A stretch of 64,000 bases of DNA from Cladocopium goreaui (lineage: Eukaryota; Sar; Dinophyceae; Suessiales; Symbiodiniaceae), in the NCBI GenBank assembly GCA_947184155.2, contig CAMXCT020006257.1:299644-363643 (forward strand), read 5' to 3'. Positions 52,440 to 62,206 of this stretch are shown piece by piece. How positions within the stretch are numbered: position 1 is the stretch's first letter; every line of letters starts with the position of its first letter. A model generated the notes under the pieces. That model made no database searches. It saw nothing but the letters and a program-made list of their open reading frames with translations, and was not told the origin of the DNA. A program made the position numbers and the translations under genes.

Positions 52440-55400
52440 CATCCATCACGGGCCTGAGGCGCCGCTGGACCTCGCGGCCAGTGGACAGCTCTTTGAGTCA
52501 GCGACCAAAGTGGGTCTTTTTGGGTCATGAAATCCCATGGAGTTGGGTTAATATTTCTGTTGATTATAGATGATTCTGCTGTGTTTTTGCTGTTGGTTTC
52601 CTGGATTTTTCGTTTGTTGTTTGTTGATATGTTCAAGTACTGGGATCGGAAATCCATGTCCAAGCTGATCTCAGGAACGTCATCGGCACAGCGCTGTGTG
52701 AGGCCTCTGCCGGCGCATATGAGCAGTGGCTGCTAAACCCCTGTTGGTTGATGATTAGTTCGGGGATTGTACTACCCTTTATATATTGGGGATGATAGTA
52801 ATCCAAGAACGGGGAATCCCTATAAACCAACCAGTATTTCATGGAATGATGGAGGGATTTATTTCACACTGCTCATATGGAGACCATCTATGCACGGATC
52901 TTTGAATGGGATTTTCCATCGCAGGTCGGCTTGCCCAGCACCCCGCATCATTATGGATTTATTGCGGCAATCCAGGGAATTGGATTCTGCACATAAATAT
53001 ATATAATATATGATTTTTTGTTTTTTGTTTATAATTTTATTATATATTATGTCATATTATATTTTATTTTGTTTTGTTATGACCCAGGTTTTTTTTAATG
53101 GTTTGTGAATGCCCGCGGACTCTTGCTTGCAATTCCAAGGTTGATTTATCCATTGCTGGTTCCTGCACAAGAACTTGTCAACCATGACACAACGGTTACA
53201 GTTGAGGAGTACCCCAAACGTCCGGTGCTTATTTATCTTTTTATGGGGAGCAGTATCATTGGGGTGGTGATTTCAACTAGTTTCCCGTTCTATTTGGACA
53301 ATGCTTGCCCCTATACGTATGAAATGCCCCAATGGACCAAAATGAATCGATCCAATACTATTTCACATTGGATGAGTTTGGAGAAATGATCCACAACATG
53401 TTCAACATGCCCAAAAAACACTCTCTGTTCCTGGCTCGAAAAAAACCCTCGTGGTCTTCCAGGCCCTGGCGTTTACCAACCATTCCTGTTTGCCCAACTG
53501 CCGCGTGGAATTTGCTTCAGGGTTCGCGGCGTGGGGCGGACCCTTGGAGCCTGGGACTAATGGCGAACTGGGACTCACTTGAAAAGGTGATATATATATA
53601 TATATTATACTGATTGGTGGTTTGGAACCATTTTCATTTTTCCATATATTGGGAATGTCATCATCCCAACTGACGAAGTCATTTTTTTTAGAGGGCTAGG
53701 TCAACCACCAACCAGTGTATATGTCAAGTTGCTGGTTTGAAGGGGGATCCACCAAGAAGTCTTCTAATTTCAGATTTAATTTCATAGTTTTGGAAGGTCA
53801 TTTCAGAAAATTTGAATGCCGGGATCACCAATCCTAAGCCAACCCAAGGAAAGACAACATGTTTCAACACTATGGCAGACCGATCTGAAGTGATTTGCAC
53901 TGGACAGTCCGACTGGACAATCTTCTCATGTGCAAGCATTAGCCTGCGCAATTTTTTTTGGGTCGTGTTGAATCTTAACCATCATGAATCATAAACCATC
54001 ATCATTTTGACCATCACAGGCCACCATCGAGCATCATCGACCATCCATGTTTTTTTGTGACCCAGACTTTTAACATTGCAAGTTGGACCCAATCCCTGTG
54101 GATGTCCAATTTGCCATGGGATGTCGATGGGATCTCCGGACAGGAGCCAATTCGAGGCCAATGGGCCTGGTCTTTGGCTCTACTGCGTGGCTGGTGAAGT
54201 GGATGGGATCATGGGACCCATGGGATCCAAGCCATTCCACCAGGCTTTTGCTGTACAGATTAATTAGATTAATTACTAGATGATCAAATCGCGAAGGGAT
54301 TACTGACTGACCTAAATATATATATATATATTTATATTTATATTTATTTTTTTTCACAAGTGAAATCTGTGTTTTTTGCTGGTTTTTTGACCAGCAAAAT
54401 GTGACACATTTGTTTTTTGTGGAACCCAAGATTCGCCACTAAGAGCCACGTGCTGAATCTCAATGGAGTTTTTGGATTTTGGGGGCAAGGCTGCGCTAAC
54501 TTATAAGATTTATAAGCAATGGCTGACAAGAATAGCTAGTAGTCAGTACTAACTATGGATTATTATGGATTACTCTATGTATTATTGAATTATGAATATA
54601 ATATTTCACCACTAAGTATGGATTAGTCCTAGTAATAATCTATATATTAAACTGTGGTGATGCCATTCAGAATTGTTTATTTTGCTACATCGAATTGGAC
54701 TTCACTCACAGCTGGTCTCATCCGGTCGTTTTCAAGGGCTCTCGGTATTCTGGAGATTGGTCTATGTCAAGCCCCAAAAAGATAGAGATGTGTTTCCGGG
54801 GATGCTATAGATTATATTTACACCATATTTCTAGGTTTCCCAGTTGTCTATCTATCTTGGGGCCCTGGTCTATTTCTATGTCTAAATTCATCCCCAGGCT
54901 GAGATAGAAACGCTTCAATTTGCAACGATTTTTGAAGTTTTGAAGATGGGAACTTCTATCATCTTCTATCTTTTTGAGGGTTACTATAAACATCTATAAA
55001 CTACAAGCCAACATGATCATCTTCTTTGGGAGCTTCGTTTTGGGTGTCACCGTGTTGGGAATGGCCGCCTCGTTTTTTTCGTTCTTTTCTCAGTGGGTTG
55101 ACTTATGTTGACTTCAAATGGGTATCTAAGATTGTCTATGTAATCCAGTGTAATCCATACTCATGACTAAGTTTCATCCACTGTAGATCAAAGGGCTGCA
55201 ATCTATTTGGCTTGCTGGGGTGTTGCATTCAGTTACATTGAATTAGAATGGTTTATCCAGGTAACTGTTAAACAACCATGGTTTCTTACCAACATCTACC
55301 ATAATGAAAGGGGCTGACATGCAGCATCAATCGTTGTGGGGCCCCTCCTGTTACTGGTAAGTGGCAAAAAATCGATCTTAAAATGCAGGAAACTGTTGCT

Positions 55401-58400
55401 GTTATCCAATGATGAGCAACCCATGGCTTGTTTTTGTGAACATTCAATTGAACCAATCTATGTCAATCTATGTCAATCTATGTCAATCTATGTCAATCTA
55501 TGTCAATCTATGTCAATCTATGTAATCATAGAATACAATATATATACATGATCATATATTATCATATATTTAAGTATACATCAGTTGTAAGATCCTCTCA
55601 TAGTGCTGCATGTCGTCCCAGTTGCTCCCCCGGTGTTCTTTCGAAAACTTGTTCTTCGCGTCGGACGGGCGGCCAAGGTTTCCCGTCGTCCTTTGGTTCC
55701 GGGCGATGAGGTCTTGATGGCGTATGTCACTTGGATCCTGGAAATCAACACGCTGAAGTCACTGGAGAAAAGTTGGGGATGTTCCATAGGACATCCATCG
55801 AATTTTCCATAGAAAGCCAACATAAATGGTGACTAACCTGGGGACTTAGCCAAGAGAAATGGTGTTTTTTCACCATGACAAACCCTTGTTTTGATGGTGA
55901 TTTAACCAAGAGAAAAGGTGATGTCACCATGAAACATGATGAAACATGGTGGCTAATCGCGGGGATAACATGAGATATGATGAGGATCATCTGCAAAACA
56001 TCTAATTTCTACGATCTCACGTCGTGATGTCACTGGAATGATGGGTACAGCCCGAGCGCTGGTGAAGAATCCGAAAGCTTGAGGTCCAGGGTCCCTCAAA
56101 TTCTTATTTTTAAATACAGGCAAATTTACACTACAACAGGCCGAGGGTCCCTCAAATTCTTAAGGCATTCTTAGTATTGTATTGCAGGCATCTTCACAAT
56201 TTGGAGCAAGATTAAACAAGCAAACGAGGTGGAGTTGGCAGATTTGACTACTCATGCAAAAGTTATTATACCAGGGTTTTGGTCGCGCTGGGCTCTGTCG
56301 TGGCCAGAATCCTGCGTAGCTGTTCCGGCTACGCTGGTTTTTGGCCTTGGTTGCTTGCAGCGGCGCCGCGGCGCCAGGAAAACGCAAAAACGCGCGTAGA
56401 TCGACGATCTACGCGCGATTTTGCGTTATACCAGGGTTTTGGCCGCGCTGGGCTCTGTCGTGGCCGGAATCCTGCGTAGCTGTTCCGGCTACGCTGGTTT
56501 TTGGCCTTGGTTGAACCAGTACAAGGACTAGGAGGACTACGGACCCCGCCTAATTTCGAAGTCTCCAGTACAAGGGGTCACGTATAAGCAGTAATTTAAG
56601 AATTTGGCAGTCCGATTCCAGGGTCCCTCAAATTCTTAACGTGCTATGTGTTTGGTATAGCTGAAAATATATAGCCCATCTTGAAACCGAGCCCCTCAAA
56701 TTCTTATACAGTGCATTCTTGTACAATACTCAAGCTGTATGATGTCATTGCTGAACTATCATAAGTCATCATCCTGACAGATCAGTACAGATCATGGAAA
56801 GGCAGAAGTTATGACCCATTTATAGATGGGATAACCCACAAATAAGAACGGCTGAATGAAGCCAAATGATCATAGTTTACAGTGGCGAAAAAAACCAAAT
56901 GATAACCCAACTAGTGGGGATATAGTCTCCAACAAATACTTGAAAAGGATGTTCAAAATCCCCCAAATGAGACATTTACCCAGCCCTGTAAGTGATTGTA
57001 GTGTTGTTGTTTCTTGTTGTTGTTGTTGTCGTTGTTGCTTTGTTGTCTATAGCTTTGATTCCCGGGAAAATTGATCTCCAGAAAATTCAGTGAACATTGT
57101 GAGCCGCTAGCGAAACGTTTTTTCAAACATCACTGAAATGGTGGATGGTGCCTGGTAAAGGTTAAGAAATGCAGCATGTACCCTCTGGTAATTTAACGGT
57201 TTGCTATTGAAAATGACCATAGAAATAGTGGATTTTCCCATTAAAAATGATGATTTTCCATAGTTATGTTAGTTTACCAGAGGGTAGAATGTGGGATAGA
57301 TGGTTGGGATAAATAAGTGCCCCCAACTGATTGAAGTTTGATCCGTATGTCACATATGTCCCAAGAATATGAGGTGGTTTTCCACGTTCCAGTTGAATGC
57401 CGAAGTCAGCTATGAATGAAGCCTGCAACGGACACACCAGGGCTTGCTATCAATATGAGTTGCTTGGGATTGTCAAGGCTAAAACATATGCGAAAAGTTC
57501 AGATTGTCAATCTCCAGTGAGTTAGAACATGATGAACATGTGAGTAACCAACTTAAAATGAGCGGAAAACTAAAGTAATTACCATCTGGTAAACTAACAT
57601 AGCTATGGAAAATCACTATTTTTAATCGGTAAATCCACTATACATGGCAATTTTCAGGGTATAATGAGTGGACAACCGAGATGTTCAAATTTGTGCACAT
57701 TCACAACCGATAGGGGACCACCCACTTTGGCCATGTCCATTCTGGGTAGCAAGTAATTTTGTCCGCCACTCATATAGTAACAGGACTGAAGAAAACAACA
57801 CATATTTGGACGCATCAAGCAGTTTTGATCCTAATTACATTCCATTTTAGTGCTGGCACCTAAGCCAAATCGCCGAAAAGTGCTGCTATGTGACGGAAAA
57901 CAAAAACACATACAGTATAGTATACAATTATACACAGTATATACTCATCTCACATGAGTCCAAGCATGTTAAACATTGGTTAAACTAAGAAAACACCATG
58001 GCTCTTAAGTGATTTTTTGATGACCCTTCTGCCACGAGGTGCCATCGGTGGTGGGCAAGCCTCTAGAGGTGCAATCATTGGATCATTGGAATCATGGTGA
58101 GAGAGTTGTCCTACAATAATCTATATCTATAATATATATATATATATAATTATGTATATATATATATATATTATATAGTTATTATATATCTGGGTAACTT
58201 GTTAATAGTCACTATTCCACTGTGTTGATCACTATTAGTCGCTAGTAATCACTAACAATTATAGTGATTAATAGTGGTTATGACTGATTGATGGGATGAT
58301 TAAAGGAATGATGATTAATCTGGGAAAATTATAACGACCTCACTGCGACCTCACTGGAAATCATGGTTAATAAGGGAAATCATCCCCAAATGGCCTTATT

Positions 58401-58704
58401 TCAGGTTAGTGAATTATTATAATTTGTCCAGACATACATGAAAGTATAGGGATATGTGATATATGATAGTATGATAGTATAGTTGTCCTACCCATGATAG
58501 TATATGATAGTATGGGTAGAAGGGCAACTTACGCGCATTTCCATGTTTGTTTTTTTTAAATATCATACGATTAGTATCACATATATCATTAGTTCCAGTC
58601 GCAGCTGGTTTCAGGAACGCCAAAAGAAGATGAAGAAATTTGGCTTCGCATGCAACTGCCTGGGGGACTCAGCTACTGGACTTAGTCGACAACATATGTA
58701 GTAT
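52440..58704 (+). CDS. SET-domain (SMYD-like) protein lysine methyltransferase gene, multi-exon
   Basis: Three pieces carry SET signatures. Near 53464-53575 QALAFTNHSCLPNC matches the NHSCxPNC catalytic loop (cofactor and substrate binding). Near 55617-55725 RVGRAAKVSRRPLVPGDEVL then MAYV matches the C-terminal xPGDE-x-x-x-x-Y strand with the catalytic Tyr. Near 58599-58704 SWFQERQKKMKKFGFACNC fits the post-SET Cys motif. Upstream pieces on the same strand look like the N-terminal part: 52440-52510 (PLDLAASGQLFESATK), 52632-52735 (SEIHVQADLRNVIGTALCEA, GAYEQWLLNP) and 52862-52988 (METIYARIFEWDFPSQVGLP). The likely role is methylation of a protein lysine, by family. Exon edges are unsettled and the large distance between SET parts contains other coding-like frames, so insertion, trans-arrangement or a decayed copy are possible. 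Confidence 0.55.
53610..53715. mobile_element. Family B element just after the NHSC exon
   Basis: CTGATTGGTGGTTTGGAACC to GGTCAACCACCAACCAG, with TTGGGAATGTCATCATCCCAA in the centre. It starts 22 bp after the GAAAAG|GTGATA donor candidate of the SET exon. Confidence 0.85.
53807..53955 (+). CDS. Coding-like exon within the SET gene span
   Basis: After TCATTTCAG the frame reads NLNAGITNPKPTQGKTTCFN and MADRSEVICTGQSDWTIFSC without stops up to about 53990. Composition is protein-like. It may be part of the SET protein between its two halves or belong to another transcript. Confidence 0.35.
54080..54256 (+). CDS. Coding-like piece within the SET gene span
   Basis: Two plus frames are open; one reads FEANGPGLWLYCVAGEVDG and KPFHQAFAVQ. 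Possible exon, no splice support beyond GTACAG at the right. Confidence 0.2.
55008..55357 (+). CDS. Three small hydrophobic exon candidates
   Basis: About 55008-55090 reads NMIIFFGSFVLGVTVLGMAA (membrane-like); 55186-55260, between TGTAG and CAG|GTAACT, reads RAAIYLACWGVAFSYIELEW; 55324-55357, between ATGCAG and CTG|GTAAGT, reads ASIVVGPLLLL. Splice signals of the last two are strong. They suggest a membrane protein exon series interleaved with the SET pieces on the same strand. Confidence 0.33.
55458..55523. repeat. 10-bp repeat TATGTCAATC (about 7 copies)
   Basis: Perfect tandem decamers, one variant away from the 51.3-kb satellite unit. Confidence 0.92.
56085..56710. repeat. Dispersed motif AGGGTCCCTCAAATTCTTA
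   Basis: Near-identical copies occur at about 56090, 56144, 56618 and 56690 (the last with CGAGCCCC), around the palindromic cassette. Each contains the small palindrome GGGTCCC or GAGGGTCCCTC. Confidence 0.7.
56266..56513. repeat. Direct repeats of 88 bp around a palindrome
   Basis: Copies 56266-56353 and 56426-56513 differ at only two positions. Each contains the hairpin GCGTAGC/GCTACGC. The 72-bp spacer carries GGCGCCGCGGCGCC, a perfect palindrome, and 56381-56427, a 47-nt near-perfect palindrome with 23-bp arms (one mismatch) centred at 56404. It is GC-rich in AT-rich surroundings. No coding frame was accepted. Confidence 0.9.
57000..57055. repeat. GTT microsatellite
   Basis: GTTGTTGTT with single changes. 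Confidence 0.7.
57179..57286. mobile_element. Family A inverted-repeat element
   Basis: TACCCTCTGGTAATTTAACG to TTAGTTTACCAGAGGGTA. Confidence 0.85.
57583..57660. mobile_element. Left half of a family A element
   Basis: CATCTGGTAAACTAACATAG, then the family centre (GGTAAATCCACTA). The right terminus is missing. Confidence 0.55.
57669..57850 (+). CDS. Exon with stop, unknown protein
   Basis: After AATGAG the frame reads RDVQICAHSQPIGDHPLWPC, FVRHSYSNRTEENNTYLDAS and FDPNYIPF, then TAG. Composition is strongly protein-like over 60 codons. It sits between the second SET piece and the post-SET piece, so it may be an alternative 3' exon or another gene's terminal exon. Confidence 0.42.
58320..58431. 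mobile_element. Family C inverted-repeat element
   Basis: CTGGGAAAATTATAACGACC to ATTATAATTTGTCCAG, otherwise close to the other family C copies. Confidence 0.85.
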
Positions 58705-60095
58705 ATTACATTGCATGAATATGAGGTTATGCAATTATATATAATATGAGTTGTTAGTAAAGAGTAGTGTGCATTTAGAGTTGCATTCATTTTAGCTACA
58801 CAGCATTCACAGCATCAAGTTGCCCCAGATCATCAGTAATTAGACCGTACACGAATGCATTTGTGATGGTGATGGATGAGTTTCTGGCTTCTCAACATGC
58901 TCACAGTTGTTCTATCATCAATTGATTGGTTTAAGGTAAGATTTGATACAAAACCATGGCGTACTTCCTATCCAGTACGACTCTTCTGGATAGCCCCAAA
59001 GTTGGATGGCTGATCATGAATTTGTAGCACTTTGCGAGCTGGAAAATCACCATTTTCTATAGGTAGATCATCGAACTATGCAGGGCATTGCTTACTATAT
59101 AGCAAACTGTTGAATTGCCAGAGGTTTTTTTTCCCATTGCAGCAACTCATTGTATTCCCATATATTATAATTAGATGACATTCTCATGGTATTCCCATGA
59201 TATGTCCCGTTCGTATACCCTTTGGTTATTTACATGATGAATAAACATGATGAATTCCCTGTGAAAACATGGGATTTACCCGTTTACCAAGTTTTTAAAA
59301 TAACCAGAGATGATATTCCCATGTTGGGAACGGGGGATCAACCCTTCAATAAAGCCTCGACTCCAAGTCAGCTCTGAGGTCGCACTTGTCAAACTGACCA
59401 GGCAGAACTCTGTTCCGACGATGCTTCTTCTCCGTCTGGACATTTGGGATGTACACCCAGAGGTTAAGGATATTTTTGTTTGGGAAAAGACATATTATAT
59501 ATTCCATAGGATCCATGTATGCTATATATGGTAACATTTACCATCAATATACCCCAAATGTTAGCACATATACCATACATGGATCCTATGGGTATATATA
59601 TATACATATGTATTAGTATATACATGAGAACATGATGATCATCAACCATGGGATTTGAAGCGAAGCAGATGTCTCAAATCTATAGTCTATAGGCCACAAG
59701 ACCGACACCCCATCCTCCCATCTTGGCTTGGATGAATCCAATTGACATCCAATTGACGAATGTTGACTGGGCTGGTCGCTTAACCGCTTAACCAACCGTT
59801 TCTTCTAGGGATCGTAGATGATCGTAGCACTTTCCTGCAGAGAGCTGCTGGTGAAAGCACTGGTTTGTCCCATAGCTGCCCTGGATTTCTACGATTTTGG
59901 GACACAATATCATGGATTTTAATCATATAGAATGGATTGTAATCATATATAATGGATATGATGGATTTTAATCATATATATATATATAATGGATTTTCAT
60001 CATATAACATAGACCCGGGCAAGCCGGCGGCGGAAGTTTCCCAAACATAAATGACCTATAGTTCAAAGACAACCTGTCCCGACCGTGTCCTTCCC
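58705..60095. other. Mostly non-coding; diverged family A pair
   Basis: 59219-59308 is bounded by ACCCTTTGGTTATTTACATG and AAAATAACCAGAG. A right-end relic (GCAAACTGTTGAATTGCCAGAGG) ends near 59127. 59345-59462 reads QVSSEVALVKLTRQNSVPTM on the plus strand up to CAGAG|GTTAAG and could be an exon. TATATA at 59975-59990. Confidence 0.4.
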
Positions 60096-60097
60096 TC

Positions 60098-60360
60098 GAC
60101 ACTCCACACCTCACACTGCACACTGCACTCTTCGCACTCCACACTTCACACTTCACAGTCCACACTTCACACTTCTCACTTCTCACTGCTTCCTTCACAC
60201 TCCAAACCTCACACTTCACACTTCACACTGCGCTCTTCGCACTCCAAACTTAAACTTCACACTTCACACTCCACACTTCTCACTTCTCACTTCCCACTGC
60301 TTCCTGCACACTTCACACTTCACACTGCACTCTTCACGCCCCACACTTCACGCTGCTCTA
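60098..60360. repeat. Satellite CACACTTCACACTCC
   Basis: The 6-8 bp blocks are the same type as at 18.5 kb. CACTTCTCACTTCTCACTGC and CTTCCTTCACAC-type segments occur twice (about 60170-60210 and 60280-60310), a duplication of about 110 bp. Confidence 0.88.
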
Positions 60361-60376
60361 AACCTACGTGCAACAA

Positions 60377-60790
60377 AAAAACACTAGTGCCAAAATGGAG
60401 AAAATCTGCTAACAAATCCATTTCGCAGCCTTCATGCAGCCACTCCAAGACGATTTCCGAGATCCAGCTGCAAAAGACAATAGTATTACGAATGCAGCCA
60501 CAGCACGAAGCAACCTTGACGCAGCCATTACAATGCGATCTGCAGAGACTGAGTTGCAAAACACAATAGAACTACGCGCAACGGCGTCGGAAATTGTAGC
60601 TCCAAAACCGGATCTCGACGCCAGAGCAAAAAAAAACGATTTTGAAACACTTTTTAAAAGGATTTTTAGAAGGAAAATCACTAGTGCCAAAATGGAGAAA
60701 ATCTGCTGACAAATCACTGTCGCAGCCTTCATGCAGCCACTCCAATACGATTTACGAAGTCCTGCTGCAAAAAACAATATAATCCCTATA
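60377..60790 (+). repeat. Direct duplication of about 115 bp with coding-like spacer
   Basis: ACTAGTGCCAAAATGGAGAA at 60383 and 60679 begins two copies, each continuing through CGCAGCCTTCATGCAGCCAC. The frame between and through them (60434-60709, 91 codons) reads DDFRDPAAKDNSITNAATAR and ELRATASEIVAPKPDLDARA, Ala/Asp/Glu-rich and plausible as coding. A 242-codon minus frame over 60409-61137 also exists; I could not decide which, if either, is real. Confidence 0.4.
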
Positions 60791-60879
60791 GATCCAAAGT
60801 ACTCTCTAAGAAGGTGATTGGGTTGGGAGACCATTATCAGAGACAGTTGGTACCCAAGACCATTATGGGGAACAGTTTG

Positions 60880-62200
60880 GAAATATGATGATTTTAAGAA
60901 TTCCATGTTTTTTGATATGTTATAAGAATTTATTATCATTTGTGGGGACCCTGCACCAATTCCACCCAAAGTCAACCCTTCTCCAAGCACCAGCGGTTCA
61001 ACGGCCACAATTGGCCACAATTTGGCCACACCCCTGGCCAAGATCTTTTTTCCATTTCCTGCGGGGGGTCTCAGCCATCCAAGTGGGCAGTGTGACTCTT
61101 GTTGGTCAGCCTGGGGCAGATTCCAAGGAGCCAACAAAAAGGATAAAATTCAATTGAGTGGATCATATCTTCCCCAAACAAACTACCATATGGCTATATA
61201 TGTACCAAAGAAACCCAGTATACCAGCGGGACATGGCCATCACCTCCAAGCTTTGTTGTTTTGAAGCCGCACAGCATACCTTCAATCGCCCTATGAAGTC
61301 TTCAGTGTGAAAGGAATGAAATTTCCTGCAGTTCAATCCTTATAAAGTTGGCAAATGGCCAGCCAAAAAAAAATATGTCTTTTGGTTTAAACCTCTAAGA
61401 TAGCTTAATGGGATCATAGTGATCAAAAAATGTTTTTCCATTGTCAATCTAAGGATCTGTCTTTGGTCTGTCTGGCGACCATTTCTTGCAAGCCCTTAGT
61501 GCTGATGACGAATCATGAAAAAATCAAATTGTTTTTATTCCTTTGGGGCCTCCAAACCAAATTGGTAAAAAACAACAAATGAATCAAGCAGGGGGACATG
61601 CCATTTTGGCCTGGCCGGCCACATTAAACGATTGAGCCGCAGGGCCTCCAATGCCAGATCGATGTACGTAGCAACACATCTATCCTTGCAATTGGACCCC
61701 CCACCCAAGGCTCATGTGCATTTCATTAATGGGCTAAATGTGCCCATTGGAAATTGTGGGCTTTGGAACTAAGGCCAGCTAGGGGTATGTGCCAGCATGT
61801 GCCAGTCAAACATAAAAACTTAAGAACGCTCCTCCTCCCGGATCAATGTAATCATCAGGTACCAATACACCTTGTGATGTAGGATATCGATATCGTTTTG
61901 TCGGGAGTTTGGCATCAAATTCAATTGGCTCACCCAGGCACAGATTGCTGCTGCAACATGTTGGCCAGATCCACTGTCAAATACCGGCCACTGCTTTCTG
62001 AGGTTGCGTGAAAGGCAGCCATGGAGCACCTGAGTTCGAGCGCTTCATGAGCGTTTGAAAAAATAATCCCGAACGGGGCCCCAGGATAGAAAGGGTTAGA
62101 GGAAGGGAGGAAGGGAGTGAGTGAGCAATGCCATCAATCAACAGCTACGGCACAAGCTACCGTTGGAACGGCGCTGGCAACTCGAGTTGCTTAGCCTTCA
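60880..62200. other. Unresolved stretch with frames on both strands
   Basis: 60950-61140 has open frames on both strands: plus GDPAPIPPKVNPSPSTSGST, minus ARGVAKLWPIVAVEPLVLGE. 61880-62030 is similar: plus EFGIKFNWLTQAQIAAATCW, minus SGSGQHVAAAICAWVSQLNL. Exons are likely here, but strand and splice sites could not be settled by eye. The rest (61150-61800) is AT-rich and empty. Confidence 0.3.
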
Positions 62201-62206
62201 CGAATG

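Noticed and set aside
51298..52573. Plus-strand frames of 411, 365 and 312 codons
   Set aside because: A 10-bp repeat without stop codons keeps all three frames open; the protein is MSMYVYVCLC over and over.
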